From positions 27,580 to 91,579 of the forward strand of contig NZ_CUEE01000009.1 in the NCBI RefSeq assembly GCF_001224225.1: a stretch of 64,000 nucleotides of DNA, given 5' to 3'. The translations under genes were made by a program, and so were the position numbers. The DNA comes from Staphylococcus borealis. GTDB lineage: Bacteria > Bacillota > Bacilli > Staphylococcales > Staphylococcaceae. The notes below the pieces were generated by a model. That model made no database searches. It had not been told where the DNA came from and was given only the letters and a program-made list of their open reading frames with translations. Positions 20,794 to 31,592 of this stretch are shown here, in pieces; position 1 is the stretch's first letter; each line of letters starts with the position of its first letter.

Positions 20794-21315
20794 TCAATCT
20801 CTAGTTTCTTTTCTAGCTTCTGATAAGCTTTCAATATTCTCTTCTTGTTGCTTTTCTTTTTCTTTCTGTCGTTGCTTTTGAACGTCATAATAAATTTTCT
20901 CTCGACGTTCCTCTCGAATTCGAGCACGATTTTTAAGTTCCTCTGTTGAATTGTATTCTTTAGAGCTCAATAAAATCGAAGAGCGTTTTGGTGCATCATC
21001 TTTACGGTACATGTATGCGCCTGTACGATATGCTGCTCTCGCAACTAAATGCATACCAACTGGTGATGTTAAGTTGATAAAAACAATCGATAATAACAAT
21101 CTTACACTAAAGAAACTCTGTTGATTCGTAAAGTAAATTAACACGCCTACTAATGTTAATAAGACAGATAACGTCGAACTTTTAGTAGATGCATGACTTC
21201 GTAGAAAGACATCTTGAAATTTAACAATTCCAATCGCACTAATCACAGCAATAATACTACCAAGAAATATAAGGAGCGCGGCAATCAACTCAATGATTTC
21301 GTTTATTTGTACCAT
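20794..21315 (-). CDS. mnhG2: Mnh2 antiporter subunit G
   Basis: MrpG-type small subunit of the heteromeric cation/proton antiporter, with three membrane segments and the conserved [14 protein letters not shown] and [16 protein letters not shown] stretches. The start ATG at 21315 is preferred because GGAGG lies 11 bases upstream; a GTG at 21324 sits too close to it. The C-terminus after about residue 110 is a highly charged, probably helical tail rich in Arg/Glu/Lys/Gln, about 28 residues longer than the S. aureus protein I remember. Overlaps mnhF2. Confidence 0.9.
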   Translation of the reverse strand: MVQINEIIELIAALLIFLGSIIAVISAIGIVKFQDVFLRSHASTKSSTLSVLLTLVGVLIYFTNQQSFFSVRLLLSIVFINLTSPVGMHLVARAAYRTGAYMYRKDDAPKRSSILLSSKEYNSTEELKNRARIREERREKIYYDVQKQRQKEKEKQQEENIESLSEARKETRD

Positions 21316-21592
21316 TGAATACACGACCTCCCCCTATAAATCTAGAAATAGATACAGAACTTACAAATGAAATAATGGCAACAAGCATAATAGAATCAAG
21401 GAATGACACAGTGTTATAAATCACACTAACCACACCTATAATACACATAATAACAGCACTGGAAGCATCAAATGCTACAACCCTATCTGCTGTTGTAGGT
21501 CCTTTGATTAAACGGAATAAGCCAATTATGAACGCTATGCCAAACAATACTAATGCACTTGTAATGAAGAAATTCGTGAGCGTTTCAATCAT
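21290..21592 (-). CDS. mnhF2: Mnh2 antiporter subunit F
   Basis: MrpF-type subunit, 100 residues, three membrane helices, with the conserved [16 protein letters not shown] motif after the first helix. Start overlaps the mnhE2 stop by 4 bases and its end overlaps mnhG2, as in other mnh operons. Confidence 0.93.
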   Translation of the reverse strand: MIETLTNFFITSALVLFGIAFIIGLFRLIKGPTTADRVVAFDASSAVIMCIIGVVSVIYNTVSFLDSIMLVAIISFVSSVSISRFIGGGRVFNGTNKRNH

Positions 21593-22071
21593 TGTGTCAC
21601 CTCCGTAATCAAGTTTTCATATTGTTTTATACTTTTAAGTAGGCTTTCTTTTTCTTTTTCAGAAACATCAATACTGTGTATAAAGAATTTATTCGTTGTC
21701 TTTGAAATTCGAATCACTGTCGATCCAGGCGTAATAATGATTAAAATTGTCAAAAAGGTTATGGCCCAATCATTTTTTAATTTCGTTTCATACGTTAATA
21801 AGCCCGGATTCATATGATTCGTTTTGAATAAAATGTACTTAATAATACTGATACTAGAAGTAATTAATTGATATAAATATACGCCGAGAAACTTGATAGC
21901 TACCCATATCTTTTTAGGATAAAAAGCTTGTCCAAAGAAACGATGCAGTATATAAATTACTATTAAACCAATGATGAAGCCAGATACGAAGGTAGAGAAT
22001 TGAAATGAGTCTTCATCTTGAAACAGTACCCATAAAAAAGCGATTAATATGTTCAATACAATTTGTCTCAT
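21589..22071 (-). CDS. mnhE2: Mnh2 antiporter subunit E
   Basis: MrpE-type subunit, 160 residues; two or three N-terminal membrane helices then a soluble domain containing [10 protein letters not shown] and FIHSIDVSE. Overlaps mnhD2 and mnhF2 by a few bases. Required for assembly of the Mrp complex in characterised systems. Confidence 0.93.
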   Translation of the reverse strand: MRQIVLNILIAFLWVLFQDEDSFQFSTFVSGFIIGLIVIYILHRFFGQAFYPKKIWVAIKFLGVYLYQLITSSISIIKYILFKTNHMNPGLLTYETKLKNDWAITFLTILIIITPGSTVIRISKTTNKFFIHSIDVSEKEKESLLKSIKQYENLITEVTQ

Positions 22072-23567
22072 TTATTCCCCTCCTTCAAATGTGTGTTAAC
22101 AATGCTATGGAAGTAATTATCATCCAAATTCAATTTTGTAGCATTTTCAGTAGCATGCATCACGACTGGTGCTGCAATACCCATTGCAAGTACTACTGCG
22201 ACTAAGACGCCCAGAATTGTTTTACGATGTTTAGGTAGCGGGTTGAAATCAACCTGTTCACCATCATTATCTCCAAAATACATAATAAATAGAATTCTAA
22301 ATAAGCTATACATAGCTAATAAACTTGTGATAATCATTAATGCTAAGCCAATGTAATTACCATTTTCAATTGCACCTTGGAAGATTAACACTTTTCCTGG
22401 GAAACCACTAAATGGTGGAACGCCTCCAATCGCAAATATCATAACAACAAATGCAACACCAAAGAATGGTTCCTTCTTAGCTAGCCCACATAAGTATTTA
22501 TATTCACGATAACCAGACATATACACTAAGCTACCTATAATAAAGAACAACATCGTTTTAACGATAATGTCATTAGCTAGATAGAAGATGGCACCATGGA
22601 CACCTGCAAACGTATTTGAACCTAGACCTAAAATGACAAAACCTATTGATAATATAACTTGATATGAAGCGACTTTCTTAATATCACGATATGCGATAAC
22701 GCCGAATGCACCTATAAGCATTGTGATACAAGACATAAATACTAGCAATGGATGTGTCACGCCTGTATGTTGGTCAAATAGAAGTGTAAAGAAACGAATC
22801 AGTGCGTACGCACCTACTTTCGTCATTAATGCTGCAAATAAAGCTGCAAGTTCAGTGTTAAGTACTGCATAGGCTTTAGGTAACCACATGAAGAGTACCA
22901 ATGCAGCTTTCGAACCAAATGCCACAATAAAGACAATTGAAATAATAATAATCGCTTTATTGTCATGAATTTGATCTAAGCGTAATGCGACTTGTGAGAA
23001 GTTTAATGTTCCAACTGTCTTATATAACAAGCCGATACCAAGTAAGAAAAACCATGAACCTATGATGTTTAATACAACATAAATAATGGCGGCTCTTAAT
23101 TGTTCGACAGATTGACCTAATGTTACGAGCACGAATGAAGCGAGTAACATAATTTCAAACATAACATATAAGTTGAATAAATCAGATGTTAAGAATGAGC
23201 CAATAACACCCGTTGTTAAGAACAAAATAAAGGTAGGCAAGTAGTATCGATTAACACGATCCTCGCCACGTCCAAATCCATAAGACATGATCAGTGTCAC
23301 AACAAATGATGCGACAGTGACCATAACTAAACTTAAAGTATCACCTAAAAATTGAATACCAAAAGGTGCTGCCCAACCACCAAAATCAAGGGTGATAGGT
23401 TTATGCTGTAGCACATAGATTAATAAATAAAGTGAAATAATTGTATTAATAGACATTGTTCCAATGTACAAAATTTTAGATAACATGTTTTTTTCTTTCG
23501 TAAAAACAAGCACCAATGCACATAACAATGGTAATAGGATAGGAAGAACTAATAAATTACTGTTCAT
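22068..23567 (-). CDS. mnhD2: Mnh2 antiporter subunit D (complex I-like, NuoM/N-type)
   Basis: Large membrane subunit related to the proton-pumping subunits of respiratory complex I. About 14 helices; the conserved Glu in the FEIMLLASF helix, and the Lys in helix segments [16 protein letters not shown] and TKVGAYAL, are present. I use the second ATG (23567), 6 bases after AGGAGG, giving 498 residues as in S. aureus. The ribosome site lies inside the end of mnhC2. Confidence 0.95.
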   Translation of the reverse strand: MNSNLLVLPILLPLLCALVLVFTKEKNMLSKILYIGTMSINTIISLYLLIYVLQHKPITLDFGGWAAPFGIQFLGDTLSLVMVTVASFVVTLIMSYGFGRGEDRVNRYYLPTFILFLTTGVIGSFLTSDLFNLYVMFEIMLLASFVLVTLGQSVEQLRAAIIYVVLNIIGSWFFLLGIGLLYKTVGTLNFSQVALRLDQIHDNKAIIIISIVFIVAFGSKAALVLFMWLPKAYAVLNTELAALFAALMTKVGAYALIRFFTLLFDQHTGVTHPLLVFMSCITMLIGAFGVIAYRDIKKVASYQVILSIGFVILGLGSNTFAGVHGAIFYLANDIIVKTMLFFIIGSLVYMSGYREYKYLCGLAKKEPFFGVAFVVMIFAIGGVPPFSGFPGKVLIFQGAIENGNYIGLALMIITSLLAMYSLFRILFIMYFGDNDGEQVDFNPLPKHRKTILGVLVAVVLAMGIAAPVVMHATENATKLNLDDNYFHSIVNTHLKEGNK

Positions 23568-23907
23568 TGTCATCCTCCTCTCCTCTTAATACATCAATAT
23601 TAGATTCCTTAGTAACACGGTATGTTCGATAAACAAGCACTAATAGAAATGCAGTCATCGCAAAGCCAATAACAATTGCAGTAAGTACAATCGCCTGCAG
23701 TAACGGGTCCACATAATTGGTATTAGGACCATGAATTAACGGTTCTGTCATCTTATTACTATAATGACCCATACTCATAATGATTAGATTCCCGGCATGT
23801 GTATAAATCGAAATACCTATAACAATTCGAATTAAGTTGAGTGATAGTATCATGTACGTTCCTATAAATACTAAAAATCCTATCACAAGTAATAATATTA
23901 AATTCAT
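23557..23907 (-). CDS. mnhC2: Mnh2 antiporter subunit C (NuoK-type)
   Basis: 116 residues with three membrane helices, related to complex I subunit K; the segment [15 protein letters not shown] and the second-half [16 protein letters not shown] helix are typical. Overlaps its neighbours on both sides by a few bases. The charged C-terminal tail (about 96-116) is soluble. Confidence 0.93.
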   Translation of the reverse strand: MNLILLLVIGFLVFIGTYMILSLNLIRIVIGISIYTHAGNLIIMSMGHYSNKMTEPLIHGPNTNYVDPLLQAIVLTAIVIGFAMTAFLLVLVYRTYRVTKESNIDVLRGEEDDNEQ

Positions 23908-24329
23908 GATTTACCACCACTCAAAGCCAACATAATTGTCTCAATAACACCAACAACCGTTAACAATATACCTAATTCAAATAATGTAATTGTTGTTACA
24001 TGCAATTCACCCAATAAAGGCAAATGAATGTATGCTTCACTTTGATATAGGAACGCTTTACCAAAGAACACTGGCACAATTGCAGTAAGTGCCGAAATGA
24101 TAGCACCAACAATCATCAATTTTTTAAAATCGATTGGAAGACTTTCTAAAACTTCATCTACATCAAAAGCTAAGAACATTAGGATAAAGGCCGAGCTAAA
24201 GATTAGACCACCTATAAAACCGCCACCCGGATTATTATGTCCCGCAAAGAAAACATAAAACCCAAAGGTTAATAATATAAAGACAACGATTTTAGTAACG
24301 GTTCTTAACACAACATCATTTTCTTTCAT
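23904..24329 (-). CDS. mnhB2: Mnh2 antiporter subunit B
   Basis: MrpB-type subunit of 141 residues, four membrane helices, with the conserved [13 protein letters not shown] loop. Start lies inside the end of mnhA2 (14-base overlap) and its stop overlaps mnhC2, so translation is coupled through the operon. Confidence 0.94.
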   Translation of the reverse strand: MKENDVVLRTVTKIVVFILLTFGFYVFFAGHNNPGGGFIGGLIFSSAFILMFLAFDVDEVLESLPIDFKKLMIVGAIISALTAIVPVFFGKAFLYQSEAYIHLPLLGELHVTTITLFELGILLTVVGVIETIMLALSGGKS

Positions 24330-26718
24330 CTTGGCCCCTCCTATCTTTGTAATGTAATAATGTATAAATACCTAAACCAGCTATGATTAAAACAATACCT
24401 TCAAACATTGTATCCAATGCTCTGAAATCACCTAAGATTGCATTTACGATATTTTTACCGCCAGTTAATTCATAGGCATTCATATAATATTTAGAAATTG
24501 ACTCAAAACCATCACCTTGTTGGGCAATAAATATCAGTGTCACGACGGCTCCAGCCATAATAAATGACACGATAATTTTGACAGTTTCCTTTTTCATATT
24601 CGCAGTAGTTCGTGCGATGTTTGGCAATCTTGAGAAACTGACAATAAAGAGAATTGTCGTAATTGTTTCTACTACTAATTGCGTTAATGCTAAATCTGGT
24701 GCTCTCATTAATAAGAAGAACAATGCCACACTATAACCGATGATGCCATTTAAAATAACCATCGTTAAACGTTGACGAATAAACACTAACGCGATACCAA
24801 CAATACTGATCATAATGCCTAAAATAACTTCCAATGGGCCAAATTCTGAAACTTCTATTTGATGTAGCTTTGGCAAGCCGACTTGGAATATACCGTAAGC
24901 AATTAATAGAGAGAAAATGAGTACTGTAATAATGTTATAGTGGTTTAATCTGTTGTTCATTAAACCGCGGATCATTTGACCAGAATAACGCTCGAAACCT
25001 CGATACACATTACGATAAGAAGTTGTTATCGAAGCATACTTAATCACTTGATGCGTTATCGCTTTCCAGTTCACTTTTAACGCTAAAATGAGACCAACTA
25101 TAATAACAATCACACTAAAAATGAGTGGTAAGTTAATGCCATGCCATTGAGATACGTGCGGTGCTATTGCATCAACGTTGCTACCTAAATTGGTAACATT
25201 CCGAAGTGCTGGCAATACTAAACGCTCAGTAAAAACGTTAGGGATAAAGAAAATAACGGGTATCATAACCATTAAAATAATTGCTGGTAAACTAAACAGC
25301 CATGGTTCGTGAATGTGTTTCTTAGGCACTTTCTTTTCATCAAATTCTCCCCAAAAAGTTTCTTTAAGCATGTAAACTGCATAGACAAAAGTAAAGATAC
25401 TCGCGATAACACCAATTGCTACCACAATAATCGTTAACGTTAAACCAAATTGTTGTAATTCGATTGCGCTAACTAGAGAATCAAAGAACATCTCTTTACT
25501 CAAGAAACCATTTAATAACGGTACACCTGCCATTGATAACGCAGCGAGTGTCATGACTAAGTTCATTTTCGGGAAGTATTTTCGCATACCACTTAAGCGA
25601 CGAATATCTCGTGTACCAGCTTCATGGTCAATAATTCCGACACCCATAAATAAAGCACACTTAAATATAGCGTGATTCATTAAATGGAATAAACCTGCGA
25701 ATAATATGAGTGTGTAGGTTTCTGCCATTATACCTGATGGATGTTGTGCAATGCCTCCACCTAGACCAACCATCGACATAATCATTCCTAATTGACTAAT
25801 AGTTGAATACGCTAAGATACCTTTTAAATCATATTGTCTCAAGGCTGTTACAGAGCCGAATATCATCGTAATCAATCCAACAAACGTAACAATATAAATA
25901 TAACTATCACTTAAGCCTAAAATAGGCGTGAATCTAAATAGTAAAAAGATACCAGCTTTAACCATTGTAGCCGAGTGCAAATAAGCACTTACAGGCGTTG
26001 GAGCAGCCATGGCTTTAGGTAGCCAAATATGAAATGGAAATTGTGCTGATTTAGTAAAAGCCCCAATTAACAACATTATCATCATTGGTATAAATAGAGC
26101 ATGTTCGCTAATGCTATGACTTTGTGTAAGTAGTTCTGAAATCGTATTTGTACCAGTAATGATATATAGCATAATAAAACCTGTTAATAAGGCTAAACCA
26201 CCTAATACGGTAATGATAAATGACTGAATTGCGCCTAATTGACTTTCAGCATTGCTATACCAGTAGGAAATTAATAGAAATGACGATACACTCGTTAATT
26301 CCCAAAATACATACATTAAAATAGTGTTGTTTGAAACGACAATACCTAACATACTAAACATGAATAATAATAAATATAAGAAGAAACGTGGCAAGTTATC
26401 TCTATTAGCAGATAAATATTGAGTAGCATAGAAAAATACTGCCACCCCTATAATGGAGATAATTAATCCGAACATTAATCCCAGGCCGTCTAATCTGAGG
26501 TCAAGATTAACATCAATAGCGGGCATCCATGGAATCTTAAATTCTACAAATTTTCCATTTAAAACACTGGGAATTTGGGTCAAGAAATACCCTGAAGCTA
26601 AAATAGGTGCTAACAATGCAATATATCCCGCAAACCGTCTCAATGGTTTAATAAACAACGTCATTAGGACGATTAGCATAATAATGATTAGTCCACCTAG
26701 TAAGTATACTAAGCTCAT
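24316..26718 (-). CDS. mnhA2: Mnh2 antiporter subunit A (NuoL-type, largest)
   Basis: About 800 residues and roughly 20 membrane helices; the first 500 resemble complex I NuoL and the C-terminal part fuses an MrpB-like region. The key [13 protein letters not shown] helix with its Glu, [15 protein letters not shown], and HSATMVKAG are all present. The ATG at 26718 is chosen because AGGAGG lies 7 bases upstream; a TTG at 26736 overlaps that ribosome site. Mnh2 works with proton motive force for Na+/K+ and pH tolerance. Only about 30 bases separate it from the recombinase gene before it, so no separate promoter is obvious. Confidence 0.95.
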   Translation of the reverse strand: MSLVYLLGGLIIIMLIVLMTLFIKPLRRFAGYIALLAPILASGYFLTQIPSVLNGKFVEFKIPWMPAIDVNLDLRLDGLGLMFGLIISIIGVAVFFYATQYLSANRDNLPRFFLYLLLFMFSMLGIVVSNNTILMYVFWELTSVSSFLLISYWYSNAESQLGAIQSFIITVLGGLALLTGFIMLYIITGTNTISELLTQSHSISEHALFIPMMIMLLIGAFTKSAQFPFHIWLPKAMAAPTPVSAYLHSATMVKAGIFLLFRFTPILGLSDSYIYIVTFVGLITMIFGSVTALRQYDLKGILAYSTISQLGMIMSMVGLGGGIAQHPSGIMAETYTLILFAGLFHLMNHAIFKCALFMGVGIIDHEAGTRDIRRLSGMRKYFPKMNLVMTLAALSMAGVPLLNGFLSKEMFFDSLVSAIELQQFGLTLTIIVVAIGVIASIFTFVYAVYMLKETFWGEFDEKKVPKKHIHEPWLFSLPAIILMVMIPVIFFIPNVFTERLVLPALRNVTNLGSNVDAIAPHVSQWHGINLPLIFSVIVIIVGLILALKVNWKAITHQVIKYASITTSYRNVYRGFERYSGQMIRGLMNNRLNHYNIITVLIFSLLIAYGIFQVGLPKLHQIEVSEFGPLEVILGIMISIVGIALVFIRQRLTMVILNGIIGYSVALFFLLMRAPDLALTQLVVETITTILFIVSFSRLPNIARTTANMKKETVKIIVSFIMAGAVVTLIFIAQQGDGFESISKYYMNAYELTGGKNIVNAILGDFRALDTMFEGIVLIIAGLGIYTLLHYKDRRGQDERK

Positions 26719-26747
26719 CAAAAGCCTCCTTTTCAATAAAAATTAAA

Positions 26748-27305
26748 TTATAAATTTAAAGCGATAATTGTATGAAGTTCATCATCGGCAGACAACCCGA
26801 TAAATTTAACCGTTTCTTGTGTTGTCTGATGACCTAAATATTTTTGTATGATTGCAATAGAAATACCCGATTGGTAAGCATGATAAGCAAACGTTTTACG
26901 CAAAGTTGTCAAACCAATATGACACAACCCTAATTCTTCAGCCGCATGATGAATGATTCGGTAAGCTTGTTGTCTAGAAAGTTCCTTATGTGTTCTTATT
27001 GATTGGAATAATAATTGATTGTCCATAAGGTTATTATATTCAATAAACCGCTTAATCTCTCCACGCAAGTCATTCGGCAACAAGATTTTAATTGCAGGTG
27101 CACATGATTGAATCCAAGAAGATTTAATGTCATCTTGATCATCCATTTTGACGTCGTTTACTTTTAAATTTAATAAATCTGTTAAACGTATACCCGTATG
27201 TATTGCTAATTTAAATAAAAGATAATCTCTATCTGATTTACGTTTTAATACATCATACATCTTTTTTATATCATCTTTATTTCTGATTGGTTCAACTTGA
27301 TTCAT
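26748..27305 (-). CDS. Small tyrosine-recombinase-like protein, catalytic residues altered
   Basis: 185 residues, the C-terminal catalytic domain of a phage-integrase/Xer-family recombinase almost alone. The first Arg is in HTGIRLTDLL; box II reads GLTTLRKTFAYH, where the usual first His is Thr; and the C-terminal LGHQTTQETVKFIGL has Phe (codon TTT) where the nucleophilic Tyr should be. It is therefore probably unable to cut DNA and may be a DNA-binding or structural relative. S. aureus carries a recombinase at the same place beside mnhA2. It lies just upstream of mnhA2 on the same strand with no terminator, so it may be the first gene of that transcript. Confidence 0.75.
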   Translation of the reverse strand: MNQVEPIRNKDDIKKMYDVLKRKSDRDYLLFKLAIHTGIRLTDLLNLKVNDVKMDDQDDIKSSWIQSCAPAIKILLPNDLRGEIKRFIEYNNLMDNQLLFQSIRTHKELSRQQAYRIIHHAAEELGLCHIGLTTLRKTFAYHAYQSGISIAIIQKYLGHQTTQETVKFIGLSADDELHTIIALNL

Positions 27306-27447
27306 CTATCCACCTCATAAAAGTTTCTTATTTAATGATAAACCATATTTTAGTAACATGAAACGTTTTTGCTCAAATTTCTTTAAAATAATGTGTCTCT
27401 TTTTTGAATTGATTTCGATATATAGAGTGAAAGGAGGTGACAAACAC

Positions 27448-27654
27448 ATGAATGAAATTTCACAATTATCTGTTGTTTGTACGCATATCACTCACGATGC
27501 AAGTGGCAAAGCAAAAGAAACGAAACGTCGTTTTACAAACTTAAATACAAGAGCCACAGATTCAGAAATCAGATCTTTTGTTAATATCATCGCACATCTG
27601 ATTAATGAACCATTCGACAAAATTGAAGTCGTTAAAACTCAAGATTTAACTTAA
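27448..27654 (+). CDS. DUF1659 small protein
   Basis: 68 residues with the DUF1659 pattern (an N-terminal beta strand, RRFTNLNTRATDSEI, then a helix and VVKTQDLT). It starts at the ATG at 27448, 7 bases after AAGGAGGTGA; the longer reading from 27358 has no ribosome site. Forms a two-gene unit with the DUF2922 gene after it. Function is unknown; the pair is conserved in Bacilli. Confidence 0.82.
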   Translation: MNEISQLSVVCTHITHDASGKAKETKRRFTNLNTRATDSEIRSFVNIIAHLINEPFDKIEVVKTQDLT

Positions 27655-27688
27655 TTCAAATCTAAAAATAATTAAGGAGGTATATAAT

Positions 27689-27910
27689 ATGACAAAAACT
27701 TTAGAACTTGCTTTTAAAACAAATTTAAATAAAACTGCTAAATTGCAATTCCCACAAGTTAACGTTGTTGTATCAGAGGCTGATGCTAAAGATGCCATGG
27801 ATAATATTATTAAGCTTAATATTTTACAACCCACAGCCGGTACACCGATTAAAGCGACATCTGCTAAATTAATAGATGTTACGAGTACTGTCATTTTCGA
27901 AACGAAATAA
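27689..27910 (+). CDS. DUF2922 small protein
   Basis: 73 residues, DUF2922 family (LELAFKTNLNKTAKLQFP at the start, AKLIDVTSTVIFETK at the end), probably a small beta-rich soluble protein. AAGGAGG is 7 bases before its ATG, and the gene is 34 bases after the DUF1659 gene. No function known; the partner pairing is the best clue. Confidence 0.85.
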   Translation: MTKTLELAFKTNLNKTAKLQFPQVNVVVSEADAKDAMDNIIKLNILQPTAGTPIKATSAKLIDVTSTVIFETK

Positions 27911-27967
27911 CCTATCACGATTGTGTTATGTCATTGATTTCGAAACAAAGCGATTATTACGCGTCCA

Positions 27968-28138
27968 CATCGAAAATTGGCAGTAATAAATTGAATTGAG
28001 AAGGTACTTCAATGATACTGTTCTCAGTTCTAGTCATCCTTGCGAGCGGACCGTAACATCAAACATGCGCCTATAAGCAAGACAAATTGGAGAGTAACAA
28101 TGAATTCAACTTGAATTCTGTTACTCTCCTTTTTTACT
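27968..28138 (+). repeat. STAR-type intergenic repeat, copy 4
   Basis: Contains GGCAGTAATAAATTGAATTG, GAGAAGGTACTTCAA, TTCTCAGTTCTAGTCATCC and the closing hairpin built on AGAGTAAC/GTTACTCT (about 28091-28098 and 28118-28129) followed by a T-tract, which can terminate the DUF1659/2922 transcript. Confidence 0.75.
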
Positions 28139-28262
28139 TCAATTCAAAGTCCTACACCTATAATGATGCGCAACGAGACCATTCCGCTACTGTATTTTGA
28201 AAATAATATTTAAAATGCGTATAATAATGATGTGTTAATTAAAAAAATGTAGGAGGTCAATT

Positions 28263-29189
28263 GTGGCATTTTTATTTATACTCGGTATCGTGGCTGGTAT
28301 GATGGTTCCAATACAAACCTCAATTAATGCTCGTCTAGGACGTTTCACTGAATCAACTTTCTATGCGTCTACCATTTCATTTTTTATAGGTAGTTTATTT
28401 TTATTTATATTAAATGTAATTTTTAACCCTAAATTATTTGATGCTTCATTTTATAGTGGCCACACAATAGACTATCATTGGTGGGTTGGTGGTCTGTTAG
28501 GCGTTTGTTTCTTAACAGGAAACTTATTATTACTTCCCCGTATAGGTGCAGCATTAACAGTAGTTATGACCGTAGCTGGTCAAATCATCATGGGGGTCTT
28601 CATTGATACTTTCGGTTTACTTGGCGCGAGTAATCATCCCTTCACACTTTTAAAAGCAGTAGGCATTTTAATCTTACTCTTCGGTATTTTATTGATGAAT
28701 GAGATACCTAAAAATAAACTTGAAGAAAAAACAAATCTTATGTTTTATGTATGGCTAATTATCGGATTTATATTTGGCTTTGCACCGCCATTACAAACAA
28801 CTATTAATAGTGGTTTAGCTCAACAAATGCATAATTCATTGTTTGCGTCACTTGTATCATTTAGCGTTGGCACATTCGCGTTATTCATTCTAACGTTAAT
28901 ATTTAACCGAAGCCTTAAAATTAAAGTCTCACAACCAGATATAGGTAACATCAAGCCTATTCATTTCATTGGTGGTGTATTAGGCGTTATTTTTGTCACT
29001 TCAAACATTATTCTAATGCCATTTTTAGGCGCAGCGTTAACTACAATTGTTGCCATGTTGGGACAAATGCTCATGGGCGTATTGATCGATCACTTCGGCT
29101 TAGGTGTTCCCAAAAATTCAATAACATTGCGCAAATTCAGTGGATTAATCGCTATTGCCATTGGGATTGTTTTATTACGTCTCTTTTAA
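28263..29189 (+). CDS. YdcZ-type DMT-superfamily transporter (DUF606)
   Basis: 308 residues and ten membrane helices made of two homologous halves, each with the motif GPI/MVPIQTSINARLG-like start (residues 12-27 and 174-189) and a GGLLGVxFxTxN helix. This internal duplication is typical of fused YdcZ proteins, inner-membrane exporters with unknown substrates. Start is GTG after AGGAGG at 6 bases. In S. aureus the same gene lies between DUF2922 and sarA. Confidence 0.83.
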   Translation: MAFLFILGIVAGMMVPIQTSINARLGRFTESTFYASTISFFIGSLFLFILNVIFNPKLFDASFYSGHTIDYHWWVGGLLGVCFLTGNLLLLPRIGAALTVVMTVAGQIIMGVFIDTFGLLGASNHPFTLLKAVGILILLFGILLMNEIPKNKLEEKTNLMFYVWLIIGFIFGFAPPLQTTINSGLAQQMHNSLFASLVSFSVGTFALFILTLIFNRSLKIKVSQPDIGNIKPIHFIGGVLGVIFVTSNIILMPFLGAALTTIVAMLGQMLMGVLIDHFGLGVPKNSITLRKFSGLIAIAIGIVLLRLF

Positions 29190-29220
29190 TTTGTATAACA
29201 GAATATTGATATATTTATTC

Positions 29221-29262
29221 AAAATGTCTTCTTTTCTTAATTGTTGAGAAGACATTTTTTTA
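29221..29262. terminator. Terminator after YdcZ-type gene
   Basis: Perfect 12-base inverted repeat (29221-29232, 29247-29258) followed by a T-tract on the plus strand and preceded by A residues. Confidence 0.85.
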
Positions 29263-29273
29263 ATTTAATAATA

Positions 29274-29478
29274 TTGGGAGTGGGACAGAATTCTTTTTAA
29301 ATTCGTTGTAACCCCAACTTGCTTAGCTTGTAAAATCACTTCCGTGATTTTTTGTGTTGGGGCCCCGCCCACCCCCGCAAGGATGACTAGAACTGAGAAA
29401 AGCTTGAATTAAGCGCCTTCTCAGTTCAGTCAGCTACTGCGAATTTGCAAAATAGCTTCATTATATTATTTTTGTCAC
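29274..29478 (-). repeat. STAR-type intergenic repeat, copy 5
   Basis: Full element in inverse orientation: GGGAGTGGGACAGAATTC, TTGTTGGGGCCC-like core TGTTGGGGCCCCGCC near 29353, GGATGACTAGAACTGAG, CTCAGTTCAGTCAGCTACTGC, and an AT-rich end. Sits directly before the HlyD-like gene. Confidence 0.92.
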
Positions 29479-29502
29479 AACCTCATCACCATTGTATAAT
29501 CA

Positions 29503-30459
29503 TTGTATAACAACTTTATAGAGGTGATTTTACTGAAGACATTTTTTACCCCATTAAAACTTTTAGTGACTGCACTTATCCTCCTGATTATCTCCTTCGG
29601 CTATTATATTTATTCAAAAATACCTAACGAACCAGACACTTCAAAAATAGAAACGCTCACTGCCAAACCTCAATATTCTCTTTCTTTTACTGGTGAACAG
29701 CAATCTCAAGAAAGCTTTACTTTATATTTCAATCCTTCTTTAGGCAATGTTGCCTCTTTATTTGTTAAAAATGGTGAAACCATTCATTCTGATGCAGCTT
29801 TGATAGACTATTATAACCCTATTCTTGAGAAAATGATTGTCTCTAAAAAGAAAGCTCTAGCTTCTCTTCTCAACCAATCACCGAAACCACCAGGCGGACA
29901 ACACATAGCGCTAAACACACAAATACTTGAACTTCAAAATCGGCTTCAAACACGTATTCATTCCCCTATTCATGGCAAAGTAACCGTCTTAAATCCACAT
30001 CCTTCTAAATTAAATACAAAAATAATGCAAATTAATAGCGAAAAACATATTATTCGTGCTAATATAACTGAATCCCAATTAGATCAAATTAAAATAAACC
30101 AAGAGGTAAATGTTACAACAAAGCACGCTAAATTATTCACTGGTAAAATTTTATCTATTTCTCAAATTCCTCACAAAGTGGAAAAAGGAGAATCCATTTA
30201 TCAAGTAGATATTTCCACCCAAGATCATTACCCACTTGGTCGTCATTTCGATATTGATGTTGGGAGTTCTAAAATAGAACTACCTACAAATTCAATATTT
30301 GAAAATGATTATATTTTAATTACACAAAATAACAAAATTATTAAAAGAAGAATAGAATATACTAAGAGCCCCAAAAATGGGTATATTATGGTATCCAAAG
30401 GATTAAACTTTGGGGATAAAGTTATCGTACACCCTTCATCCTCACTTCTATCCTATTAA
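29503..30459 (+). CDS. HlyD/biotin-lipoyl-like single-pass membrane protein
   Basis: About 310 residues. A single N-terminal membrane anchor (about 10-31) is followed by an outside domain with the layout of periplasmic-adaptor proteins: a first lipoyl half-motif near residue 75-110 (VASLFVKNGETIHSDAAL), a short helical hairpin, the second half (RIHSPIHGKVTVLN), and beta-barrel repeats to the end. The start is uncertain: the annotated TTG is at 29503, but the best ribosome site (GAGGTG, 29521-29526) points to a CTG at 29533. No ABC ATPase or permease lies beside it. It is between the YdcZ-type gene and sarA, where I do not remember a gene in S. aureus. Confidence 0.65.
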   Translation: MYNNFIEVILLKTFFTPLKLLVTALILLIISFGYYIYSKIPNEPDTSKIETLTAKPQYSLSFTGEQQSQESFTLYFNPSLGNVASLFVKNGETIHSDAALIDYYNPILEKMIVSKKKALASLLNQSPKPPGGQHIALNTQILELQNRLQTRIHSPIHGKVTVLNPHPSKLNTKIMQINSEKHIIRANITESQLDQIKINQEVNVTTKHAKLFTGKILSISQIPHKVEKGESIYQVDISTQDHYPLGRHFDIDVGSSKIELPTNSIFENDYILITQNNKIIKRRIEYTKSPKNGYIMVSKGLNFGDKVIVHPSSSLLSY

Positions 30460-30782
30460 CCATAAGTTTTTCACAATAAGCTATTCGGAATAAATTTTAT
30501 TATATAGAGTGAAATAATAATTGTTCTTAATTAATTGATTTTTATCAATTGCTTTGAAATTCAAACAAAGAATATAATAATCAAAATATTGTTTTATTAA
30601 GTACTTTTTTGTTTACTTCTTAATTCCATTTAGTTATAATTAACTAAATAATATAGCATTAAATTAATTTAATAAAATTCTTTTAATCTAAATTATTTAA
30701 GTATTTTTAACTATTATAGGACGTTATATATAATTTAACGGGCAAAATAGAAAAAGCACACATAAATTGGGGAGGTTTCAAA
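30460..30782 (+). promoter_or_regulatory. sarA upstream regulatory region
   Basis: About 320 AT-rich bases without a gene. A good sigma-A promoter candidate is TTTACT at 30612-30617 and TATAAT at 30635-30640 with 17 bases between. In S. aureus sarA has three promoters, one SigB-dependent; I could not identify a clear SigB -35/-10 pair here. The ribosome site GGGGAGG lies just before the ATG. Confidence 0.6.
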
Positions 30783-31157
30783 ATGGCAATTTCAAAAATC
30801 AATGATTGCTTCGAGTTATTAGCAATGATCACATACGCAGATAAATTAAAAAATATCATCAAAAAAGAATTTTCAATTAGTTTTGAAGAGTTCGCCGTTT
30901 TAACATACATTAGTCAAAGTAAAGAAGATGAATATTATTTAAAAGATATTATTAATCACTTAAATTACAAACAACCACAAGTAGTTAAAGCAGTGAAAAA
31001 TTTATCTCAAGAAGATTACTTTGATAAAAAACGTAATGAACATGATGAAAGAACTGTATTAATCCTTGTTAATAGTACACAACGTAAAAAAATCGATTCA
31101 TTATTAAATAAAGTAAATACACGTATTGAAGAAGCTAACAAAGAAACTGATTTATAA
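30783..31157 (+). CDS. sarA: Staphylococcal accessory regulator A
   Basis: Global DNA-binding regulator of virulence and biofilm genes, also able to bind mRNA in S. aureus. 124 residues, winged-helix, with the family-defining stretches [38 protein letters not shown] (recognition helix) and [13 protein letters not shown] (wing). It matches S. aureus SarA over the whole length but differs at many scattered positions, especially near the C-terminus. There is no Cys9 change: DCFELL retains the redox-sensing Cys. Confidence 0.98.
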   Translation: MAISKINDCFELLAMITYADKLKNIIKKEFSISFEEFAVLTYISQSKEDEYYLKDIINHLNYKQPQVVKAVKNLSQEDYFDKKRNEHDERTVLILVNSTQRKKIDSLLNKVNTRIEEANKETDL

Positions 31158-31231
31158 TTTCTTTGTGGCTTTTCTAATTCTATTTGTTTTCGATATACAC
31201 TTAAAAATCTGGAATCGTATTTCCAGAGAAA

Positions 31232-31446
31232 TACAGTCTGGGAAATAAATTATATAGTAATGCTAATTATCAAATTCGCAGTAGCTGACTGAACTGAGAA
31301 GGCGCTTAAATCAAGCTTTTCTCAGTTCTAGTCATCCTTGCGGAGGTGGGCGGGGCCCCAACACAGAGAATTTCACTAAGAAATTCTACAAGCAAAGCAA
31401 GTTGGGAGAGGGACGACGAATTCAAAAGAATTCTGTCCCGCTCCCT
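31232..31446 (+). repeat. STAR-type intergenic repeat, copy 6
   Basis: Complete copy: CTGGGAAATAAATTATATAG, GCAGTAGCTGACTGAACTG, GAGAAGGCGCTTAAATC, CTTTTCTCAGTTCTAGTC, GGGGCCCCAACAC core near 31353, and GAATTCTGTCCCGCTCCC end. It lies between convergent sarA and a hydrolase gene. A small hairpin (TCTGGAA/TTTCCAGA near 31210-31229) just before it may end sarA. Confidence 0.92.
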
Positions 31447-31592
31447 TATTTATATACTTTTATATTGTTAGCTCGATGCCGATTTTAAGCTAATACATTT
31501 AATATAAAACGTGCTGAATACATTCAAAACAATGATAAAAAGACAATTTCTAAATGATTTCAATAGAAACTGTCTTTCTCAAATAACTAAAT

